Positions 38,884 through 49,131 of a stretch of DNA of 64,000 bases are shown piece after piece. The position numbers and the translations under genes were made by a program. Every line of letters begins with the position of its first letter. Position 1 is the stretch's first letter. The stretch is from Onchocerca lupi (Eukaryota; Nematoda; Chromadorea; Rhabditida; Onchocercidae). The stretch covers positions 124,001-188,000 of the forward strand of contig JAOVVO010000021.1 of assembly GCA_028564675.1 (NCBI GenBank), in the 5' to 3' direction. The notes under the pieces are model-generated. The model saw nothing but the letters and a program-made list of their open reading frames with translations, ran no database searches and was not told the DNA's origin.

Positions 38884-40198
38884 TCTCATCCATTCATGAG
38901 AAAACGTTTCTTGGGCCTTTTATGAGCAACCAGCTGATTAGATGATAACATCTGCAGTAGGTGACAATTTTGAAATTGCACACAAAAATTGAATTGAATT
39001 CAAGATACAGGAATCTGGACGTTGAGATAGTCTTTGATCATTTTTTTGCGGACAAATATACTGCACAGAGAAAATTGTCTTACGAAGATTATCGTCGTAC
39101 TTGGCTTTCCTCATGCTTCACAAGAAAATTTAAATTAATGTTTATAATTCCAAAACGTAATCAATTAGCAAATAATGTTCATAATTTTATCGTATTATAA
39201 GATCCTCATATTCAGGAAAAGCGTTTTTGTACAATTCGTTAAATCTGCACTCTAAAACAAACGAAGACTTCTGTAGGTAGCTTAAAAATTCCCGTTTCTC
39301 TAAAAAACACAGATTGCCAAATGAGCAAAATTCATTGCAAAAGTTGATTCCAACCAGAAAATATGTCTACAGGTCTTCGTTGACCCTAATGTAATTTGAT
39401 CAAATATTACATTTACATGAGCAAACAATTGGCAGAAGCCTTCCCAACTTCTTAATAAACTCATGAATTTTTAGTCGTATCTTTCCTCTTCGCCATTTGT
39501 TTACTCTTGTTTAGAAACGAAATTTGTGCCAGTTGTATTCTTCGTTTGCCACATATTTTTCTAATGACGATGATTCATAAACTATGTATCATATCTGTTT
39601 AATCGTTTATGAAAAGTCTTGTTTTTTTCCTAATTGAAACAAAGACCAACAATTTTCCGCTAAATCCAGCTAGATTTCTGCGTACCACTTATAACCCTAT
39701 GCCCTGAAAATTGTCCGCATGAAATTTAGTTCTGTTCTATGACCGGCATTCCTACCTTTGTCACACAATCTTCCATTAAAATAAAAATAAATGAAAAATG
39801 CATACCAATAATTACAGTCACCAAACTATTTGCCGTCCATATGAATAAAATGAAACAGATTAAACAATCAAACAGCCAGCATCGCAAGTATCCACAAAGT
39901 CTCTGCATTATTAACTGCGCACTTTATTCATTTTCGGTAAAAAAGAAGATAAATGAAGTGCCGTTTATATCAACCAGTGCATACTTTCGTGGCACACAAT
40001 ATCTGAGAAGATATCATATCGAAAGAATACTATTTTAAATCCCTTCAAATTCTTCCATTCACTTCAAAAAAAGAAATTGATGTAAAGCTGTAGAATATAA
40101 AGTGAATATGTTTAAAATACAATGGAAAAAATAACAAAATTTATCAAGAAACAGGACAACATACAACCAAATTACTCCTTCAAAAGAAAACAAATTAT
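38884..40198. other. Convergent intergenic spacer between TPPP and rpl-13
   Basis: It contains the 3' ends of both genes. Open frames at 38961-39200 and 39726-40038 (both strands at the latter) are AT-rich with no recognisable motif. I see no repeats or RNA genes. Confidence 0.5.
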
Positions 40199-41152
40199 TT
40201 ATCGTCTACCACCACCAATACCTTCTTCCGCTACCTCACGAGCTTTTTTATCACGAGCACCTTTCAAACGTTTGTCAGCGCGAAGACGACGCAAATGACA
40301 ATACACTTTAAATTTCTTCTCTTCCTCAGTTACTTCACGAGCCTTCTCACGACGAACAATTTGCTTGATAGGTAGCACAACTCCACGTAACTGTGTAGCT
40401 AACTTGAGTTCGTCAGCCTGCAAATTCAACCACTTTGTGAGCTCGAAATTACATATGTGATGCAGAAATAACGGAAAAGAAAAGATGTATGCAGTACTTA
40501 CGGTACTATCTCCTTTCTTGGGTGCGTTTAATTTCTTCGGGAATAATATTAATTTCGATCTATATTCCTTTAAACGTTTGACATTTTGCTGAAAAAAAGA
40601 AAAAATGAAATCTGCCTCGAAATATGACTAAGCGAATAAATTATCTATGTATTTCAACTTTATAAAAAATGATTTTCTTTTTTAATGATTAATTTACCTA
40701 GAGGAACTTTCAATTTCTACATAACTTTGGCATCATGGAAAAAAAAATGCAAAGTTGATCTAAATACTACTTGCGTTTCCGAAAAAATGTAACACAAATA
40801 ATTATCCAGGAAAGGATACCTGTAAAGATTCCAATGATCGGTTTGTACGGCGGTAATCTACAGCAATACCAATAGTGCGAGCTTCTCGTTTTCCGATGCC
40901 AGCTGCTTTCAGCTCTTCCAAGGTAAATCCTCGACCCAACCTCATCTTTTTGTTATACCGAATAGAAGGACAACGTACTGCCGGTCTTAATAAACCCGCA
41001 ACGGGACGAGGAGCAATCAGTCGACCCTTTTTATACCGATTACGGCGTCTACGCTCCTTCCTAGCCGGTTGATTAAACCAAGTGCGCACGCGACTTTGCC
41101 AATCTTTGTGGAAATGCGCATTTGGAATCATATTATTCCCTTTCGGAGCCAT
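40199..41152 (-). CDS. rpl-13: 60S ribosomal protein L13 (eL13)
   Basis: Three exons, minus strand: 41152-40820, 40588-40502, 40417-40199; 212 aa against 211 in human. Family landmarks in order: MAPKGNNMIPNAHFHKDWQ, RVRTWFNQPARKERRRRNR, RLIAPRPVAGLLRPAVRCP, YNKKMRLGRGFTLEELKAAG, AVDYRRTNRSLESLQ, NVKRLKEYRSKLILFPKK, then the Ala/Lys/Glu-rich end finishing GGGRR. eL13 is a structural protein of the large ribosomal subunit. An acceptor TTTTTTAG lies just upstream, leaving an 11-base leader (41163-41153) before ATG, fitting spliced-leader addition. The frame is intact with strong splice sites. Divergent from TCF25; convergent with TPPP. Confidence 0.98.
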
Positions 41153-42048
41153 TTTGCTGCTGCCTAAAAAAGAAGATTTAATTCAGGAAATTTAATATAT
41201 TCAATCGCAAATTATCTCAACCTATAAAGAATCTCCGTTTAGAAAGATTTGAGACCCGAAAAAACAACTACTGTCTAGAAGTTCAATAACATACAGCTTA
41301 TATCTCAGAAAGTAAATTCACGTGAACAAGTAGAAAATCTAGAAATACGCAATAAAATCGAAATTCTCGACATATACTGAAGGAATAATCTCGAAAGGTA
41401 AGACACTTTAATCAATAAACATGGTAATCTACTTCCGAGTGGGACAACTTCACTTTTACATAACATGAATTATCGAGAACTTGGGCAATTTATTCAGCAA
41501 ATATAGTAATCTACTTATTCAGTGGGACAACTCGACCTTATATGACACAAACCATCGGGAACCCAAGCAACTTAGTTAGCATGATAATTTACTTGATGAG
41601 CGGGATGAGTTTACCTATAAGGTCACGTACGTGACACGGACATAACATGAACTACCAAGAACTTCTATGAAACCATTTAGCAATGAGAAACAGCTCTGCC
41701 CTACACGTGAAAAACCCAAAACCCAGCGCTGCAATAGCCATCCTGCAGACCATAAACTTCGCACAACCACCTCCGTTCGGTGGGTTCGGATTCGTTGTCA
41801 CTGATGCAAGGATATTGAGAAGGGAATGAAACAAATCTAATAAGGTTATGACAAGGAAAAAGCTTATTGTGAGGAGGAGGGGTTCGGAGTGAGATTAAAT
41901 GTAGGAGGATTTATTTCAGTGAAAAGATAAAAACTGATAAGAATTTAGATATGATGGATGGGTTCCCCTCCATTTTTCAAACTCCTTTTCGATCTCTGCA
42001 AAATTTCCAAATAATTATAAGTTGAACTGTTCAGAACTTTTATTGCAG
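41153..42048. promoter_or_regulatory. Divergent region between rpl-13 and TCF25
   Basis: Leader acceptors are at 41163 (rpl-13, minus) and 42048/42049 (TCF25, plus), so about 885 bases must hold both promoters. The middle (about 41420-41670) is a diverged tandem repeat. A GC-raised patch at 41690-41780 has accaccgaacgg-type words (complement of ccgttcggtggg) and a 60-codon minus-strand frame with no family similarity. The bidirectional promoter is inferred from spacing. Confidence 0.5.
41420..41670. repeat. Diverged ~83-bp tandem repeat, 3 units, in the rpl-13/TCF25 promoter region
   Basis: Recurring word order: 'gtaatctactt...agtgggacaact', then 'tatgacacaa/ataacatgaa', then 'ccatcgggaac/ttatcgagaac', then 'caa-tt-agca'. 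Copies start near 41422, 41508 and 41588, the third being the least alike. It is located only in the divergent spacer. Confidence 0.7.
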
Positions 42049-42068
42049 TTGCGAGCGACAGTATCGTT
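42049..42068 (+). promoter_or_regulatory. Putative spliced-leader acceptor and 20-base leader of TCF25
   Basis: TTATTGCAG ends at 42048, followed by 20 bases and the ATG. No stop-free upstream exon is evident, so this is a good trans-splice acceptor candidate. The nematode leader mechanism is established knowledge; its use here is inferred. Confidence 0.5.
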
Positions 42069-44035
42069 ATGTCCACCAAACACTTGCGGCGATATTTACA
42101 AGAAAAAAAGGCAATCGGAGAGGAGAAGTCATCAGTTCGAGAAGAGGAAGAAAGCTCCGGGTCGGCAAGTGAAGAAGGAAGATCGGGAACATTTGTATGT
42201 AATAGGTTAGTTTCTTGTTTCACACATTTCAGAGGATTCAAAGTTCAATGTACCGGATCAAATATAGCTAGTTTTTTTCAATACTACGAGCGAGAAATCG
42301 ATAAATAACATTTTAATTACGATGCCCCGTTCTTTCTTTTATTGTCGCATTGGTTAAAAAATTAAAATAAAAGGTCAAATATAAGTCATTTGCAGAATGA
42401 AGAAAAGATCAGAATGAAGTTGAAATCTCACATGACTGTGTTTCATGTTTTTTTCAAATCCTTTCCTGTTTCTTAAACAAAGATAGAAAGTCTCGACTTG
42501 GTTTAGCTAGTCTTTGTCATTCTAAGCTTTTTCAGGTATAAATTCCTTGAAGAATCTGGGGAAGGGGGGGATGAAAGTTCTGGTTTAGTTAAAGAACCAC
42601 CGGTAGAAAAGAAATCGGAAAAGAAGGCAAAAAAAATGATGAAGAAAAAAAGGAAAGGAAAGAAGAAAGAGCGTAATACGGATACAGATAATGATTTGGT
42701 CATGCTAGATATATCTTCGCAGGAAACTCAACTTTCTAAATTCCATGATATGATCTTCGAGAGAGACTTATTTAAGGTATGTTTATGCATCTCTGACTAG
42801 TTAACTACTTATTTCCAGAGAATAACTTTGCGTTACACTATTTTTCTTGTATCGATAAGCCAAATATTTATCGGAAGATTCGTAGCCAAAGAAAATATAA
42901 TTCATGTAAGCAGAGGTATCAACTAATCAGGAAGTGAATTTGACCTAGAAATTAAGTTAAATATGAAATTATATATATAGTGAAATAGATCTAGAAATGG
43001 ATATAGTGAACAGATACAATAATTGTTATAGATTGATAGTAGAATGCTGAATGTAGAGAATGAGTTGCGTTCTATCCTGGGTCGAAGAAGCATAGATGCA
43101 ACTCAACGTGGGCGAGTGGTTTTTGGTAAAATAGTAAAAAAGAAACCAACTTGGCCAGAAATTAAAAATGTTGGTAAGATTTTCTTTATTTAAGAGTAAA
43201 ATGTGGTTTTCTGTTTTATCTGCTTAATTTATGCTTTTCAGTTATGTTTTAATTTGATTTTTTGGATTTTAATGTTTTTGTGGAGTCAGTGTAAAAATTT
43301 TTCTTCCCTTCTATCCTCTTATTTATTATAACTGTGTTGTACATAATGAAGCAAATAATGTATTCTGATTGAGAAGATTCGAAATATTTTTCATTGTTTA
43401 AGAATCAGACATATCTGGAAGAATTCCCCAGTTTTTATGCTAATATTTTATAGAATTTGTGGATTTTTCGTCCTGAGGAATGACTCGTGACGAAAAATTT
43501 TATACATAGAATAGCTGTGACTATATAAAACTTGTGATTTGCATTAGAATTTCAATTATATCACGGTAAAAAAAAAATATTTCTCTAATATCTGCATCTT
43601 TATTCTTATTTCTTTACATTTTGTTCTTTTAAGATTTGATTATATTATTTATCTCTTAAGGTTTATCAATGGAACTAGATCATACCGAAGATAACATATT
43701 TTGGTTCAGATTTTCGCATCATGCTAATTATCGTGAATTGCAGCAGTTATTCTGGATAGCATCAGAATCACTCAATCATGATTTGATATCGGTCTGCTTT
43801 TGACTTTTGAACTGCCCAGAAACGATTTTTAAAGACATATCAACTTTTACAGTCTCTATCAGTTTCTTTGTTAGTATTTTTAACTTTTAAAGTTTTAACC
43901 TTCATCATTACTAAAATCGTATCAACATTCGTTTTTGAAACTGTATTGTTATCGAACACTGAACTTTCTTATTTGAATCCGGTAGCCAAGATATGGCATC
44001 TTGAAATTTCGATAGGATCTTAATGTTAGTAATCG

Positions 44036-44075
<40 letters not shown>

Positions 44076-46109
44076 TACTTATGCCTACTCATCAATTAGA
44101 TAAACATGCAGTGATTATAGCAAATATGGATTTAGAATATTTTGACAGAATGTCCGTATCACTTAGACAGTTTGCTTACTATGGCCGAATTATTGAGGCA
44201 ACAAGAAAACTATCAATTATCACGTGATTTAATTGGTAAATTTTCAAAAATTATTATTTGCTCGTTTGTTGCTAATAACGTTTCTTTCTGTTAATGTAAT
44301 TTCTAATTTCTAATCCGGATTTCTGATCTTTAGTGTGCTCATTTCCTATAATTAATAGAACCATAATCATGAGTCTCAGAATTGAAGCTTTTGTGAGCTT
44401 TCGATATTTCAGACTTATTTGAAGAATTTTAGATTTCGACATTTCAGACTTATTATAGGCTTAATAATATTTAAGAAATATTCAAAAAACTATTTCAAGG
44501 AACTGGTCAAAACTACAAGACAGCAATTTTTACTTATAGGATGTTTAAGATTTATTCATAACATATATCTTGTAGAGCGTGGATTGTTTTGTTGTGAAAG
44601 CGTATTTGCTCCACGATTTCAACTAAGCAACTTCGATCATCGCATTGATTATGCTAATTTCGAAAATCGAGCATTTTACTTGTTGCTTCATCGACATTTG
44701 CGAAATCTTGTAGATCGTCATTGTTTTAAAACGGCTCTGCATGTTGCCAGACTTATATATCGTCTGGATCCTGTATCGGATCCACTTGCCATAATGTTAA
44801 CCATCGATATGATTGCTTTAAAAGCACGGGAATATAATTATCTAATTCTTCTATACAATACTTTACAAGTAATGGATTTCAAGAAATTTTTATAATGTGA
44901 CTCACAAATGATATCGGGTTACCATTTGATGAAAAATGCTATAGTTCAGAGCATTAGGCTTCATTCCACATTTGAATACAATGCATGTTGTGGCATATAT
45001 TGTATAGTGTTAAATATTTCATCTCTTCCAAGAGATAATATAAGAAATCAACACTGAAAAATGAAATCGTGCATGATTACATGAAATTTGATTAAATAGC
45101 CTGATAAAATCTGTTTTATCATCCGTCAAACGTTTGAAAAAGCAGAAAATACCTGCTCGTAATTACCGGTAATATCATTATAGGAGTAGAGGATTTTCGG
45201 AATTTACTAAATGTGAAAGTGGCAACATATACCAACTTTCAGACTTCGAAAAACTTGGATAGACTTCCAAATTTTGCATATTCCGTCGCTCTTGCCCGTT
45301 TTTTTCTCTTTTGCGAAAGTGGAAAAGCTGAAGATAAGGAAATTGCGGACTTTATGGTATGACTGTTTGTTTTAAAATTATTAATTTCAATTCAGAATTC
45401 AGAAGCTGCTGCATTCGCAGTTGGAAAAGTAGTTTCTTCTGCAAGATCTTTCAAGACAGTACTGCAGTACCAAACTACAAAGGCATAAATTTTTGTTTAT
45501 ATTTATAAATTTTAGATTGCTTCAGCTATTCGACATTTCCCAACGGTGCTATTGAAACTTCTGGATGCAATGAATGTACAGCCTGATCCAGCAATAGAAA
45601 ATAATGAATATATAAGTGCACTAGCTTATGAAAGGTGAATTTCCGATTTTCGGATAAAAATTTTCCTGCAAGGAATTCTTGCTTAGACTGAATTAATTGG
45701 TAAACAGCCAAACTTTTTTCTTAATTTTTGTTTCTATTTATCGATGTGTGAACTTCAAAGTCATCAGAAGTAGTAATAAATCTTTAAGAGTTTAAGATGC
45801 GCATTGATAACAGCTCTTGTATCTTTTGTGTAGATGCTTTTTTAAATAATTAGATAAAAAGATGGATATATAGGCATTTGTTAGAAATAGTTGTTTTAGT
45901 TTGGAAATTTGAAATTTTTTTTTAGAGAAAGTGAGGGAATGAAACTGCTCACGTCAATATATGTAAAGCTAGCATCGTCGATTTGGTTGGAGGATCCATC
46001 AGTTCTTTCATGGCTCGAAGGAGTCACAACAGTCACTGTTTCTTCATTCAATAATTTCAAAGACGAGCTTGCAGAATGGAAGAAGCTGCAAGTTTTTCGT
46101 AATATTTAG
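42069..46109 (+). CDS. TCF25: TCF25/NULP1 (Rqc1-like) ribosome quality-control factor, short C-terminus
   Basis: Ten exons: 42069-42205, 42536-42776, 43032-43173, 43661-43791, 44136-44235, 44576-44868, 45243-45356, 45396-45428, 45516-45634, 45926-46109; 497 aa, all phases consistent. The N-terminus STKHLRRYLQEKK resembles the family's SRRALRRLRGEQ, then comes an acidic region and a Lys-rich block (KKMMKKKRKGKKK). The conserved core includes KKPTWPEIKNVGLSMEL, NILTECPYHLDSLL, LSRDLIERGLFCCESVFAP, YLLLHRHL, RLIYRLDPVSDPL, LDRLPNFAYSVALARFFLF, ASAIRHFPTVLLKLLDAM, and SIWLEDPSVLSWLE. TCF25/Rqc1 works with Listerin and NEMF in ubiquitination of nascent chains on stalled 60S subunits. The protein ends ...KKLQVFRNI, at the point where human TCF25 continues RNIHRHVILSEI, so about 150 residues seem absent or lie in an unseen exon. 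Confidence 0.92.
44040..44074. repeat. Poly(T) tract of about 34 bases in TCF25 intron 4
   Basis: A long uninterrupted T run, roughly 60 bases upstream of exon 5. The exon 5 acceptor (ATTTAG at 44135) is separate and is fixed by alignment to the family. Confidence 0.85.
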
Positions 46110-47939
46110 GATTCCTGACTTTATCTTTCGAATTTATGATTCGCTCAGTTAAGACAAAATTCTGATTAAAATATGGATATGTGATTTTTTGTGTTATAAT
46201 TTTTTCTTTTTGAAATAGGAAAAATGAAATGAATCTCCTAGACTATTTTGTTATCAGTGAATATTCACCATTCATTTTTGAATGAGTGCCCATGATGATT
46301 CTCAAACTATTCCTTTTAGTTAAGCTGTTGATAACTCGGATTGTTTAATTTTAATTTACCAAAATACAGCATAATATGCTATGTTCAGTTCAACATTTAA
46401 CATTATAATAAGGCAGGTTTTATAGATATTTAAAGGATTTAGAAAATCATTTCATAATACATTGTTTTTTTTTCTCCTTTTTTTAAAACTCTGGTCAAAC
46501 ATGATTGGTTAATTTAGGACAGCTATCTCTTTTCTTTCAAAATTTAATCCTGTCTTATGCTTTAAAAAAGTAAAAAATAAATAAATACAAACTATTTCAT
46601 TGCTGTGATAATGTTTTGTAGGGAATCATTAGTTTCGCACAGGATAAAAATTTGGAAGATAAATATTTAAAATAGAGAATGATAATGCTTTTGAATCTAT
46701 ATGATATATAGAAAGAAAATTTTATGAGAAAATTTCAGCTGTTTTCAAGCATTATCGTTTTAGAAGAGAGGGAGGGGAATGGATTTTAAGTTTCTTAGGT
46801 TTGAGTTATCAAAACAAAATTTTCTATTTCTCAAAAAAAAAAAAAAAAAAAAAAAAGCAGTAGACAAAGTACTATGAAATGAAATTTTCAAAAGTGAGGG
46901 ATTCAAAACTAATTATAATCATATTCTTAATTATCAGAAAAATCTTCCATTCAACACTATATAATCACCAAATCTATCAACCACTTTTAATGGCATATCA
47001 ATTAGTATTGACTTAAATTAACATTAATTAAAACTTTCGTGCTTCTTTTATCAATGAATTTTCATTTATGGCCTTCAATTATCGGATGGATTGTAGTAAA
47101 TAGGAAAAGGTTAATAGATATCATAAATATTTTCGTATTATTTAGAAGACACCACTAATGGGTGATTGATGAATAAATTTCGAAAGATAAACGAAAGCAA
47201 TAAGAATTCATTTAGTAATAATTCGGAATTTGTAAACAAAATTTAATGTCGTAATTTATAAATCGAAGATAAAATAGGCGTCTAATAGAAAATTTTAATT
47301 GCAAATTTCTCTTTGCTTCACCTATTTTTGCTAGCATTATTTGCGAAAACTTTTTTCGCATAGCTATACGAAATTCGCAAATCAACTTTTCATGCAAATG
47401 ATGGAAATTTATATGCTCAAAAAAAATTTGTTTTAGTTTTTCATCTTTTTTTCCCAAATTCATATATTAATTGACAGCAAAAAAAATAAATAAAACAAAT
47501 AAAATTAACAAATTTATGTGAAATGTCATGAATTATTTTCGATCTTTTTTACTAGCAAAGTTAATTTCTATTTCAGTCATCCGATAAATAGACGTAATTT
47601 TCATGAAGTTGTTGACCTGATTGTAGCTTTCAACAGATTGAATGTTAGAAATGATTGACTAATTATATCTAATTCTAATTAGCCAAATTCAAACAAAATA
47701 TCTTTTCATTTGGATCGAAATGAGAAATTTTATTTTTATTCATTGGAAATGAATAATGATAACTAATAAAAGTGGACAAAAAATACAAGAAAAATGAATA
47801 AAGAAAAATAAAAATTTCGAAACAAAAAAAAAAGCGTATTTTTCTAAATGAAAATCAAATTTTGACTAATTCTGGGTGATAATCTAAATATTGAAAGATC
47901 AAGTAATGCTGTGATGTGTGATTTTAGTTTAGGAAAGAA

Positions 47940-48125
47940 TATTAGTCTAATTTATATTAAGATATAATCTCGATTGACATCATACTTATTTGGAAAGGTC
48001 AAGCAAAATGTACGTAATATAGGCTAATAATATATATGCAATTAATCTAATTTATATTGAAATATGATTCCGACTGGGATTATGCTTATACGGAAAATCA
48101 AACAAGACATACGCCAATAATGTAT
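47940..48125. repeat. Two diverged copies of a ~105-bp unit
   Basis: The word order 'tctaatttatatt-a-atat', 'cgat/cgactg', 'cttat--ggaaa', 'caa-a-tacg' occurs first near 47950 and again near 48045. About 75 percent alike by eye. Confidence 0.65.
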
Positions 48126-48739
48126 CGCTGAAAAAAGTTTGAGAATGACCACTTTAATGAGCATTGGAAAGTTCTTCTGTACTTTGACCAATTTACTTGA
48201 TGGAAGTTAATAGTCCAACAAGGATATGAAGAAGATGTAAAATCGACTTGAAGATATTGTAAGAAAATGAAAGTACGACTATCTTAGAAATGGAACAACA
48301 ATAACAACAAGAATGGCCCAAACATTCATCATTCCACGATAATTAACAGGCAATTAACCAAGCAGAAACGACAGGTCACTCACTAAAAGTCCAATAATAA
48401 AAGAAGAAATAATAGTACTTAAAAGAGAGTAAAATGAGATTTCGAAGTGGGACAATGATATATTGATATTAAAAATGATCGAAAAAATATTTTCTATAAT
48501 TCATTTTTTCCTCTTTCTTACTTCAACATAAAAAAGGATTGAAAATTTGAATTCAGTTAATTTGAATTTACAACAACGTTCACAATAAAAAGTTTTTTTT
48601 CATAATTTAATTTTTTCTTTTTTTGAAAAACTATTTCAAGTTTATAAATTCATTCGTAATAAATCTTTTATCAATGAAAATTGATAATATTTATACCTAA
48701 AAATTCAATGGGAGTGATGAATTTTTTAAACAGCATAGG

Positions 48740-49115
48740 TTGGGTTATGGTACAGGATAACTTGATAATGTCGCATGACGTAAGGGTCATTTAATCTAAG
48801 GTCACATAATATAATCTAAGATCTTAGAAAGGTTACATAAAAAGATTTTCTAAAGTCGTAGGTGGGAAAATTGCAATCGTTGATGAAGTGATAATTTAAT
48901 AGCTCATAGGAAGAATCTGGGGTCATCGTAGAGCAAATTTGATAGTATTTTGTGGTGCAAAAGTCACGAATAATCTAAGATTACAGGAAATTTAACTTTA
49001 GTATTAGATTGATAGATTAACAGCCCTTAAAGTAATTTTCAACTCATAGAAAAGGTCAATTTGATAATGTTGAATGAAATAAAGGTCATATAAACTAAAG
49101 AAAGTGTAATTGATA
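48740..49115. repeat. Degenerate repeat zone with aaggtcata/taatctaag words
   Basis: The words ataacttgataatgt, gtaagggtcat, taatctaag and gattgatagattaa recur irregularly. It ends about 16 bases from the exon 3 donor of the proline-rich gene (49131), so the repeat lies in the intron or 3' region. Confidence 0.55.
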
Positions 49116-49131
49116 GATTAATAATACTTAC

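Larger units (their letters stand above)
46110..49131. other. Convergent tract between TCF25 and the proline-rich gene
   Basis: This should hold the TCF25 3' UTR and the missing 3' exon(s) of the proline-rich gene, but I could not place either. A poly(A) run occurs at about 46834-46855. An 83-codon minus-strand frame at 47212-47463 is charge-rich but has no recognisable motif or clear acceptor. Two diverged repeat zones occupy 47940-48125 and 48740-49115. Confidence 0.45.

Noticed and set aside
38961..40038. Open frames of 79 and 99 codons between TPPP and rpl-13
   Set aside because: AT-rich, no motif, and lying in the expected 3' UTR space of convergent genes.
47212..47463. 83-codon minus-strand frame, considered as a 3' exon of the proline-rich gene
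   Set aside because: No TTTCAG acceptor in the right phase and no link to the upstream protein character; left unassigned.
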